Shown one piece after another: positions 7,879-14,595 of a DNA stretch of 17,167 nucleotides. Origin of the DNA: Bradyrhizobium sp. (GTDB lineage: Bacteria > Pseudomonadota > Alphaproteobacteria > Rhizobiales > Xanthobacteraceae); assembly GCA_028290305.1 (NCBI GenBank), contig JAQGKC010000301.1, positions 1 to 17,167 of the forward strand, given 5' to 3'. Below the pieces are notes generated by a model. It worked only from the letters and a program-made list of their open reading frames with translations, was not told the origin of the DNA and ran no database searches. Within the stretch, counting starts at the first letter, position 1, and every line of letters starts with the position of its first letter. Both the position numbers and the translations under genes were made by a program.

Positions 7879-9351
7879 TCAGACCCGGGCGCGAACGGGG
7901 CGTAACAGAAATGCTGGGAGATGCGAGTGATCGGCAGGCTCCGATGCTGCATCGCGCGGGGCTGGCGGTGCCTCGGCGCGACCGATCGAAGGCGTACGCG
8001 AGGCCGCAGGTGCGACCGGCGGCGTGAATGCGGCCACCGGCGCTTGCTGCTGATGCGGGGCGGGGGGATTGCGGCCGCCGCCGGAGGAGCGTCGCGGCTC
8101 GCGTTCACGGCGTGGCTTGCGGCCCCCGCGCGAACCTTCTCTTGAACCTTCGCGCGTGTGCGCTTCGCGCGGCTGTTCGGCTCCGCCGCCGGACGGCGCC
8201 GCCGAGCTGTCGGCCTGCTGGACTTCGACGCCGCTATCGATGCGGGGAATGGTTTGTCCGGTCAGTTTTTCGATCGCGACCATCGATTTTTGATCGAGCT
8301 GCGTGACGATGGAGATCGCCGTGCCGGCGCGCCCGGCGCGGCCGGTGCGGCCGATGCGGTGGACGTAGTCGTCGGCATGATGCGGAACGTCGAAATTGAA
8401 GACATGGCTTACCGCGGGAATATCGAGGCCGCGGGCCGCCACGTCGGACGCGACCAGCAGGGGAATTTCACCCTTGCGGAATTGATCGAGCGCCGCGGTG
8501 CGTGCCGACTGGTCCATGTCGCCGTGCAGGGCGCCGACGCTGAAGCCGTGCTTCTGCAGCGATTTGTACAACAGCGCCACTTCGCGTTTGCGGTTACAGA
8601 AAATGATGGCGTTCTGCAGATCCTTGGCGTCGCGCAGCAGGCGGCGTAGCGTTTCGCGTTTCTCGTGTGGCTCCCGGCCAACGGCTACCTGAAATTGTGA
8701 CACGCCCACCGCTGTGGTGGCGGGCCTGGAAACTTCGATCTTCTCGGGATTGTGCAGGAAGGCTTCGGTGATACGGCGGATTTCGGGGGGCATCGTCGCG
8801 GTGAAGAACAGCGTCTGCCGCGTAAATGGAATCATCTTGCAGATACGCTCGATGTCCGGAATGAAACCCATATCCAGCATGCGGTCGGCTTCGTCGATGA
8901 CCAGCAGCTCGACGCCGGTGAGCAGGAGACCGCCGCGCTCGGTATGGTCGAGCAGCCGGCCAGGGGTTGCGATCAGCACGTCGACGCCGCGCGTCAATTT
9001 GGTGTCCTGGTCGCCGAACGAGACGCCGCCGATCAGAAGCGCGACGTTGAGTTTTTGGCCGGCGCCGTATTTGTCGAAATTCTCCTTCACCTGGGCCGCG
9101 AGTTCGCGGGTCGGCTCAAGGATGAGGGTGCGGGGCATCCGGGCGCGGGCGCGGCCCTTTTCCAGCATGGTGAGCATGGGAAGGACGAAGGCCGCGGTCT
9201 TGCCGGTGCCGGTCTGGGCGATGCCGAGAACGTCCCGGCGGGCCAGCACGTGAGGAATCGCCTGTTCCTGGATGGGGGTAGGGGTGGTGTAACCGGTGGC
9301 CGCGACGGCGGCGAGCACCTTGTCGGACAAGCCGAGATGGGAAAAAGACAT
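7879..9351 (-). CDS. DEAD-box ATP-dependent RNA helicase, RhlE-like
   Basis: The 490-residue protein has both RecA-like helicase domains: Q motif PTPIQEQAIP near 24-33, Walker A AQTGTGKT at 45-52, PTRELA at 80-85, DEAD at 153-156, motif III as TAT at 184-186, and HRIGRTGR at 331-338. It unwinds RNA duplexes in the cytosol, typically in ribosome assembly, RNA decay or cold adaptation. Residues from about 380 to the end form a disordered extension, first rich in Arg, Gly, Ser and Glu and then in Pro and Ala, a form common in RhlE-type enzymes and likely to bind RNA. The close fit to RhlE at the N-terminus (LGLSDKVLAAVAATGY) supports that subgroup, but paralogues exist. The ATG at 9351 has no strong Shine-Dalgarno. 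Confidence 0.93.
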   Translation of the reverse strand: MSFSHLGLSDKVLAAVAATGYTTPTPIQEQAIPHVLARRDVLGIAQTGTGKTAAFVLPMLTMLEKGRARARMPRTLILEPTRELAAQVKENFDKYGAGQKLNVALLIGGVSFGDQDTKLTRGVDVLIATPGRLLDHTERGGLLLTGVELLVIDEADRMLDMGFIPDIERICKMIPFTRQTLFFTATMPPEIRRITEAFLHNPEKIEVSRPATTAVGVSQFQVAVGREPHEKRETLRRLLRDAKDLQNAIIFCNRKREVALLYKSLQKHGFSVGALHGDMDQSARTAALDQFRKGEIPLLVASDVAARGLDIPAVSHVFNFDVPHHADDYVHRIGRTGRAGRAGTAISIVTQLDQKSMVAIEKLTGQTIPRIDSGVEVQQADSSAAPSGGGAEQPREAHTREGSREGSRGGRKPRREREPRRSSGGGRNPPAPHQQQAPVAAFTPPVAPAASRTPSIGRAEAPPAPRDAASEPADHSHLPAFLLRPVRARV

Positions 9352-9885
9352 TGAGCTTCTGGGAGCCTCTGGTCGAAACCGCCGCTTGGATTCTCAGAAA
9401 AACTGTTGCGCTCAATCCCGGAACGGCACGCAAATTTGCACGGGATTTCTGGATACGCAGACAGGCGGCTTATTCAAGATACCGCGTTTCGATACCGGGC
9501 CGCGTCAAGCCGGAACATAGGGGCGAATTGGCCAAAGTCAATGGAGCAGCCGCGGGAAGCGCCGAAAAAGCTTAATGTTTTTGCATAAATGCCATGACGA
9601 TTGCGTCTCTCTTCCTCGTATTCCGCAGGGTGGATCGGCCCGGACCGAACGAAGATTGGGCGCGATTCGAAGGTTGCAGAAAGCGTACTTTCGCGGCTCT
9701 GGTTTCGATTACGCCGCACGTCGAGAAGCGCGATCATCTGCGCCACGGCAGCGTTCGGATATCCCAACTGATCGGCTCATCGCTGCTCGCCCTTGCGCTG
9801 AGTGAACCGGCTGCGCTGGTTTGACGACTACGGCATAAGTGGTTTGCACGCGCCATGGATGAATCGTGCAGGGCGGGGAATATCG
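9352..9885. other. Intergenic region between divergent helicase and caspase-like genes
   Basis: These 534 bases separate the starts of two divergent genes, so both promoters should lie here, but I see no convincing -35/-10 pair. A 76-codon plus-strand frame at 9594-9824 has no Shine-Dalgarno and resembles nothing that I know. The caspase frame is also open upstream of 9886 to a GTG at 9802, without a signal peptide at that end. Confidence 0.5.
9875..9879 (+). promoter_or_regulatory. Ribosome binding site of the caspase-like gene
   Basis: GGGGA lies six bases before the ATG at 9886 and selects the start that places a signal peptide at the N-terminus, rather than the upstream GTG at 9802. Confidence 0.7.
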
Positions 9886-11253
9886 ATGAGGAACTGGTTG
9901 TCTTTCAGCGCCGCATTGGCTTTGAGCCTCGCGCCGTCGTTACTGGCGCTTGCCGCGCCCGCGCACGCGGAAAAACGCGTCGCGCTTGTCATCGGCAACA
10001 ACGATTACAAGAACGTTCCAAAGCTGCAGAAAGCGGTCAACGATGCCCGCACCATGGGCGATACGCTGAAGCAACTTGGTTTCAGCGTGATGGTGGCGGA
10101 GAACCAGACACGTCAGGCGTTCAGCGAGACCCTGCTGGCGTTCGACAGGGCGGTCGACCCCGGCGACACCGCATTCTTCTTCTATGCCGGCCACGGCTTT
10201 GAGATCGCTGGGCAGAATTTCCTGCTGCCGACCGACGTGCCGGCGGCGGGTGAGGGCCAGGAAGAACTGGTCCGCGACGCTTCGTTTCTCGCCGACCGCA
10301 TTATCGAGCGCCTGCAGAACAAGAACGTGCGCACGGCAATCCTGGTGTTCGACGCCTGCCGCAACAATCCGTTCGAACGGTCAGGCACCCGCGCGGTGGT
10401 CGGCGGCGGCGGCCTCGCGCCGATGACGCAATTGCCGGAGGGGGTGTTCTCGGTGTTTTCAGCGGGCCCCCGGCAGACCGCGCTCGATCGTCTGTCGAAC
10501 AACGATGACAATCCCAATTCGGTGTTTACCCGAACGTTTGCGAAAGAGCTGCTGCAACCCGGAGAGAACCTGGTTCAGGTCGCCCAGCACACGCGCCGTC
10601 TGGTCAGCGAGATGGCGGAGACCGTGAACCACAAGCAGATCCCGGTTTATTTCGACCAGATGGTCGACGACGTGTTCCTCAATGGCGTGGCGAAGCCGCA
10701 GATCGGGACAGCCAAGGAAACGGCAAAGCCTGCCGAGCCTCCGCAACAAGTCGCGGCGTTGCCGCCGGTGTCGGCACCGCATACCGCGGCCTCGAACGAT
10801 TCCGTCAACGCACCGATCGCGATGTTCTCGCGCCACAATGGCGGCTGGACCGTGGTGTTCTCGATTGTCGATCCGACGCTGGGGATTTCGTGGCGGATGG
10901 GGGAGACGAGCGAATTCCGCGAGACCGGGTTTCTCGACACGCTCGATCCGCGAACGCGCAAGCGGATACCCAATCCTCCTGTCAATGCGCGAAAAACGTT
11001 GAAAACATTGAGTATTCAGGCGTTTCGCAATTTGAATTTACCTTTTGCAACTCACCAATCCACCATAACCGGGATATGGCCGCCCGTGGCCGCTCACACA
11101 TTCGGGGTTGCTGCTTACCTTGACTGGACCTCAACGAAGATCGCGACAGCAACCATCGCAACGGCAATGAACATCCAACGTCCGCCCCTCCAGTCAAAAG
11201 ACGTCGGACTCGCGTCGACCGGGAACCTGCGGATAGGATCGCCCCATGGGTGA
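9886..11253 (+). pseudogene. Caspase-like (peptidase C14) gene, 5' part, interrupted by an insertion
   Basis: The reading frame gives 455 residues: a signal peptide (cleavage likely after AHA, residue 28), a caspase p20-like domain at about 29-265, a proline/alanine linker, and the start of a second domain from about 308. The catalytic pair is present: His103 in YAGHG and Cys158 in DACRNNP. Caspase-like enzymes of this type are cysteine peptidases; the signal peptide points to the periplasm or outside. Codons up to Pro364 (10977) belong to the original gene. Positions 10977-11253 are inserted DNA and add about 91 foreign residues that look non-coding. The rest of the gene is at 14146-14572. 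Whether the chimera folds or is active is unknown, but its peptidase domain is intact. The frame overlaps the next gene by eight bases. Confidence 0.88.
10964..10976. repeat. Left 13-bp direct repeat of the insertion (attachment-site-like)
   Basis: GGATACCCAATCC here is identical to 14133-14145. The bases on both sides differ between the copies, so the identity is exactly 13 bp. It lies within the codons for Ile-Pro-Asn-Pro of the caspase-like gene and marks the left boundary of inserted DNA. Confidence 0.88.
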
Positions 11254-11863
11254 TTCGATGCCGCAATGGATGCAAGACCTTGCCGCCGGTTGGCCGATGA
11301 TCCGGGCCAACCTCCCCGCGTTCTTTGTCATCCTAGTGTTGATGATCGGCGTGATCTGGGTGGTGGTGAATTGGTCCTACACCGGTGTCCTGGCAAACAA
11401 GAATAGCCAGATTGAATTGCAAGATCGTCAACTAGCCGACTATCGCGAAAAGCTTAAAGGGGCGACCCCCGAAGAGGCAAAAGCCAAAATAGACACGCTT
11501 GAACATACATTGCGAGTAACGGTCGGACAACGTTGGACCCCGCTGACCAAATCCCAGATTTACGATCTCGCTTCAAAACTTAAAGCGATTCAGAAGAGTC
11601 GTGCGCAAATAATGTACGAGAATGCCCTCGGGAAAGAACTCGCTCAGAGCATCTTCGAAGCATTCAAACAAGCAGAATGGGATAAGGCATGGCTAAGCAC
11701 TGGTAGCGGCTTTGGCGATGGATTGGTGACAGGATGGAGTTCGCGCGCCGTGGCTGTAAAAGAGGCGATGGAATCCGCGGCAAAACTTCCAGTGCAATCA
11801 ATCCAAACTGAGAAAGAAATAGCTGACCTGTTGATCGTGGGAGTAGGTATCAACTCCTACTAA
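11246..11863 (+). CDS. Hypothetical membrane-anchored coiled-coil protein
   Basis: The 205-residue protein has one membrane helix at about residues 24-42 (LPAFFVILVLMIGVIWVVV), no signal cleavage site, and a following charged helical stretch at about 50-90 that is likely a coiled coil. The rest is a soluble alpha-helical region ending in IVGVGINSY. No catalytic motif is apparent. It starts at an ATG at 11246 with AGGA upstream; an in-frame ATG at 11258 is an alternative. It is the leftmost gene of the insertion, overlaps the chimeric caspase frame by eight bases and converges on the nuclease gene. Similar membrane-plus-coiled-coil hypothetical proteins seem familiar from Bradyrhizobium, but I cannot assign a function. 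Confidence 0.75.
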   Translation: MGDSMPQWMQDLAAGWPMIRANLPAFFVILVLMIGVIWVVVNWSYTGVLANKNSQIELQDRQLADYREKLKGATPEEAKAKIDTLEHTLRVTVGQRWTPLTKSQIYDLASKLKAIQKSRAQIMYENALGKELAQSIFEAFKQAEWDKAWLSTGSGFGDGLVTGWSSRAVAVKEAMESAAKLPVQSIQTEKEIADLLIVGVGINSY

Positions 11864-11888
11864 TTGACGGATGCAAACCAAAACATCA

Positions 11889-11987
11889 TCGCAATCGTGA
11901 TAGGCCCTAAGCCGTAAACCACATCGCGAATTCGCAAATTGGCTAGTTATTTGGTGAACGCGATTTTCTTCGCAATGTTCATCGCAA
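11889..11987 (+). repeat. Four spaced copies of TCGCAA
   Basis: TCGCAA occurs in the same orientation at 11889-11894, 11932-11937, 11970-11975 and 11982-11987, followed by T or A each time. This is far denser than chance for a hexamer and lies in non-coding DNA just after the membrane protein gene. Protein-binding arm sites or iterons are possible; the function is unknown. Confidence 0.4.
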
Positions 11988-12016
11988 ATAATTTCAGATG
12001 CTTAAACGAAGAATGC

Positions 12017-12147
12017 GGCGGACGATATTTCCGCCATAAGTGGGAAATTGCGGCACTTCCGAAAAGTGCCAACATCCGATATGTGCGGTGATTTACAGCT
12101 ATTTCCGCACTGGCTAATCCGTCCGAATTGATCGTACCGCAATTCGG
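12017..12147. repeat. Cluster of four short inverted repeats between convergent genes
   Basis: Four perfect stems follow each other: GGCGG/CCGCC (12017-12035), GGCACTT/AAGTGCC with a five-base loop (12052-12070), GTGCGG/CCGCAC (12083-12110) and CCGAATTG/CAATTCGG with a nine-base loop (12123-12147). The region of about 340 bases between 11864 and 12202 has no gene. The hairpins may terminate the two convergent transcripts, although no T-runs follow them, or form a structured RNA. Confidence 0.5.
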
Positions 12148-12202
12148 GGTAAAACTTTCGATTTATCCACGTAGCATGAGATTGGCGGGGTGTCCCGACG
12201 GC

Positions 12203-12967
12203 TCACACCGGCCTCAGCTTGAATGAGATTTCGTATTCAATGAGGCGGACACCGGAAAGACGGGACGCGGCCAGTTTCAGGTCGGACGTAATCTCTTTGG
12301 CAACGATGATACCGCGCACAGGTTGTGAGGTCTCCATGTATTGTTCAACCCAACCCATATACCGCAAGAGTTGGCCCACGACCCGATCGTAGCCCCGCGA
12401 CACTTTCAACTCGACGACAACGTAACAACCATCTTTATCGATTGCGAGGATATCGATAAACCGCCCGCCGACGGGAAATTCAACTCCAGTGATCCCTTCT
12501 TCGTCATAAAGCCGCAGGCCTGATTCGATGAGGGCTAGATTCTTAACAAGGTAGTTCCGCAAGTCCCGCTCGAAGGCAAACTCTTGCGCGGCTTCAGCAC
12601 CGGCCTCAGTTTCCGGTTCGGCCTCCGCAGCGATGCTCTCCGTGTCGTTTAATTCTCGCCGCTCGATGTCGTCCTTATAGCGCGGAGCAGGATCGCTCTC
12701 TGGGGTCCACAGCCGGAATTGATCGGGACCCATCTTGTAGAAAAGGTCATGGCCGCTGCCAGCCTTAATACTTGGATGATGCTTGCGGACTGGGTTGTTA
12801 ACCGCCATGCCTTCGACGTGCATGTTGACCGTACTTGATTTGATCTTGGGGTAATTCTTTGCGAACCATTGCACCGCCGCGGATTTTTTAAAGATCTGCC
12901 CCGGCGAGAGATTTTCCCTCGCCCAATCGACCATGAGCGATTTCGTTGGCCGCTCGTAAATTGGCAT
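12203..12967 (-). CDS. PD-(D/E)XK nuclease with NucS-like (DUF91) C-terminal domain
   Basis: The 254-residue protein has a C-terminal domain (about 128-250) like the nuclease domain of NucS/EndoMS. The core is GRFIDILAIDKDG (168-180), VVVELKVSRG (183-192) and QLLRYMGWV (199-207), giving candidate catalytic residues Asp172, Glu186 and Lys188. The N-terminal part (about 1-90) looks like a helical, DNA-binding-type module, and an acidic linker lies at about 100-128. NucS enzymes cut mismatched or branched DNA, but the N-terminal domain of true NucS is missing, so the substrate here is unknown. No methyltransferase is present, arguing against classic restriction-modification. A clear AGAGGT site (12973-12978) precedes the ATG at 12967. 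As cargo of a small element, a defence or element-maintenance role is a reasonable guess only. Confidence 0.82.
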   Translation of the reverse strand: MPIYERPTKSLMVDWARENLSPGQIFKKSAAVQWFAKNYPKIKSSTVNMHVEGMAVNNPVRKHHPSIKAGSGHDLFYKMGPDQFRLWTPESDPAPRYKDDIERRELNDTESIAAEAEPETEAGAEAAQEFAFERDLRNYLVKNLALIESGLRLYDEEGITGVEFPVGGRFIDILAIDKDGCYVVVELKVSRGYDRVVGQLLRYMGWVEQYMETSQPVRGIIVAKEITSDLKLAASRLSGVRLIEYEISFKLRPV

Positions 12968-13506
12968 CGTTGACCTCTACGCTGTTAACAGCTTCAAAAA
13001 AGGTAGCATCCCCAGGGCGGCCCGCATAAGCCTCATTGTGGAAGTTCAAATAATCAGAAACTGGCGGCCCCGCTTTTGTTCATCCACGTTGCTGCGGAGC
13101 GCCGCACAATTTTCAGGCCTTCCGAGAAGGGTCATTTGCACCAATTGTGACTTGTTCGCGCTATGTCCGGTTACCGGGCAATCTCGGAAGTGTCGGTTAT
13201 CTCGCCAGCGCGATATCGAACGGTCCATTTCGAGCCGATATGAAGCGGCAGAAATCGTCACTAACACTTAAATGGTCAATCGCTTTCGTGAGTGGCAGCA
13301 ATTACTGAATCATTCCAATGAAATTGGCGGAGTATGGGTCCGTTGTCCGCTTTGGTGCAGCATTCCGGACTTAAGCCGGGCGTCGCGCCTAGTCCGGAAA
13401 GTACCAAAAAAACGGAAGTGACACCCTCAGCCCAAGGCATTGGAATCCAAATCGAAGATCGCTCGCGCCTTCACGGGTGTAATTTACGTCTTGGCCAATC
13501 GGCTCA
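12968..13506. other. Non-coding stretch within the insertion
   Basis: No convincing gene is seen in these 539 bases. The first 15 hold the nuclease ribosome site and its promoter must be close, but none is clear. An inverted repeat TCCGGACT (13364-13371) / AGTCCGGA (13391-13398) encloses 19 bases. Short TGTCCG-containing fragments near 13160 and 13345 are reminiscent of degenerate repetitive DNA that I recall from Bradyrhizobium. The missing part of the integrase gene would be expected here but is not recognisable. Confidence 0.5.
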
Positions 13507-13959
13507 TCACAGTCCACCGCAAATCGATGAATTCAGAAGCTGTGTTGGCTGCTCGCAATGCTTAGAGCCTTTCCATCCATCTTTGTGCTGTGCAATGTAG
13601 TCGAGCGCTATCTCTTCGAATGTATCAGCGGCGCGTGCGATCGTGGCGGCCGCTTTGGTTGCGGTGGAGTTTCGTTCGGCTAGCGGATCACGTCCGGCTT
13701 TAATTTGCTTGCGATAGTCGGCGGCCGTCCATTCGATCGCCTTCAATTTTGCGGCGTCGATTGGTTCGTATGGTTCCAGCGTCATTAGCCGCCGCTTGCC
13801 GGTCGTCGTGGAATAGCGAAGCGCCCAGAAGGCTGAGCCGGTCTTGGCGATGGCGAGACATAAGCCACGCTCGTGCGTCCACATGCCCGGCTCTGAGGCT
13901 TGGACAAGCGCTGTGATGGTTTTGAGCGATAGACCCTTTTTGGGGATTGTGCCGTGCAT
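13507..13959 (-). pseudogene. Truncated tyrosine-recombinase integrase (DUF4102 type), N-terminal part
   Basis: About 150 residues match the start of P4-like tyrosine integrases: an arm-binding domain (LSLKTITALV, then RGLCLAIAKTGSAFWALRYS, TGKRRLMTLEPYEPI and AGRDPLAER) and the beginning of the core-binding domain (TFEEIALDYIAQHKDGWKGSKH). Homology ends after about residue 137, and a stop comes 13 residues later. The catalytic domain with its R-H-R-Y residues is absent, whereas full-length family members have about 400 residues. The best start is the ATG at 13959 with AGGA upstream; an ATG at 13998 is also in frame. Its place beside the right direct repeat and inward orientation are typical of the integrase end of an integrative element. 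It is most likely inactive. Confidence 0.82.
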
Positions 13960-14022
13960 GGTGTGGCGTCCTGTTTGGTTGATCGCCACGAACATCATTC
14001 ACCATTTCAACGCACCAAAAAA

Positions 14023-14063
14023 TTTAGACCCTGATATTGAGTGATATCTCATGAGAGTCTAAA
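14023..14063. repeat. Inverted repeat upstream of the integrase fragment
   Basis: TTTAGAC (14023-14029) and GTCTAAA (14057-14063) form a 7-bp inverted repeat around an A+T-rich spacer that includes the palindrome CTCATGAG (14048-14055). It lies between the integrase start and the right 13-bp repeat, where promoter elements or recombinase or excisionase sites are usual. Confidence 0.4.
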
Positions 14064-14132
14064 CTTGTGGATAATCAAAAAGGTAGCGGCTTTTAAGGCC
14101 GTTCATGATATCGCGTGACACCATGATCTTAT

Positions 14133-14145
14133 GGATACCCAATCC
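14133..14145. repeat. Right 13-bp direct repeat of the insertion (attachment-site-like)
   Basis: GGATACCCAATCC is identical to 10964-10976. After it the caspase-like gene resumes in the same frame (Ser-Ile-Glu-Leu), marking the right boundary of the inserted DNA. Confidence 0.88.
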
Positions 14146-14572
14146 GTCGATCGAACTCGCTGCCGACGCGCCGGCGGCGACCATCCAGGTCCGCTATGTC
14201 GATATTTCAGGCGAATTGCAGGGGCCTTTTCCGATCAAATTCGATCCGGAAGCCGCGTTGATCCACGATCAACGAAAAATCCTCGACATGACCGCGACGA
14301 GCTGGCTATCGTTTCGCGAATTCAATGGATTGCTGGTCTATTACACGCAACTGATGTCGTACCGTTGCGCGATCCGCGAGGCGCGGGTCGGCATCGACAC
14401 GGCGGTGCCCGACAAGGTTTTGAAAATGCCGCCTTGCGATCCCAGGGATCCCAGCGTTATTCCGCATGACGCGCTGCCCTATCTCAAGCTTCCGCCTGAA
14501 ACCAAATCGGTGTCCGTGGAATTGACCTATCGCGACGGCAGCATATCCGAGATCAAGAGTTTCCGGCGCTGA
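14146..14572 (+). pseudogene. Caspase-like gene, 3' part, separated by the insertion
   Basis: These 427 bases encode 141 residues that continue the second domain of the caspase-like protein at 9886. The left part ends in RKRIPNP and the right frame reads WIPNPSIEL, sharing the in-frame direct repeat; the rejoined protein has 505 residues. The segment is mostly beta-strand-like with several Pro-rich turns and ends in ELTYRDGSISEIKSFRR. It has no motif that I can name; a ligand- or substrate-binding role next to the peptidase domain is only an inference. An ATG supplied by the inserted DNA at 14105 could start a separate 155-residue product, but its ribosome site is poor. The sequence remains open and undamaged, suggesting that the insertion is recent. 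Confidence 0.85.
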
Positions 14573-14574
14573 GC

Positions 14575-14589
14575 GCTTTCAGCGAAAGC
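14575..14589. repeat. Short hairpin before the monooxygenase start
   Basis: GCTTTC (14575-14580), a three-base loop and GAAAGC (14584-14589) form a 6-bp stem directly after the caspase stop and six bases before the next ATG. It covers the expected ribosome-binding position and could limit translation initiation. Confidence 0.4.
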
Positions 14590-14595
14590 CTGATC

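Larger units (their letters stand above)
10977..14145. mobile_element. 3.17-kb insertion in the caspase-like gene, decayed integrative element
   Basis: The segment is bounded by the 13-bp direct repeat and splits a gene whose two parts rejoin in frame at the repeat. It holds a membrane protein gene, a nuclease gene with a NucS-like domain and an integrase fragment adjacent to the right repeat, transcribed inward as in many integrative elements. It is visibly richer in A+T than the flanks and contains nearly 1 kb of non-coding DNA. No inverted terminal repeats or transposase are visible, so site-specific integration fits better than transposition. The integrase lacks its catalytic domain, so the element is probably immobile by itself. 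Confidence 0.8.

Noticed and set aside
9594..9824. 76-codon open frame before the caspase-like gene
   Set aside because: It has no ribosome site and no recognisable family, and it lies in a divergent promoter region.
9802..9885. Upstream GTG start of the caspase-like gene
   Set aside because: Starting at 9886 gives a clean signal peptide with a good GGGGA site; the 28 extra residues would bury it.
11115..11174. Hydrophobic minus-strand frame opposite the start of the membrane protein gene
   Set aside because: It contains a membrane-like stretch, but from its only ATG it has just 19 codons, with no clear ribosome site.
13038..13271. Open frames on both strands in the insertion
   Set aside because: Both are short, lack ribosome sites and have unnatural residue composition; the stretch looks like degenerate non-coding DNA.
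13334..13600. 88-codon plus-strand frame
   Set aside because: It runs antisense into the recognisable integrase fragment and resembles no protein.
10964..14145. Transposon with a 13-bp target duplication
   Set aside because: No transposase and no convincing terminal inverted repeats are visible; an integrase fragment beside one repeat fits site-specific integration better.
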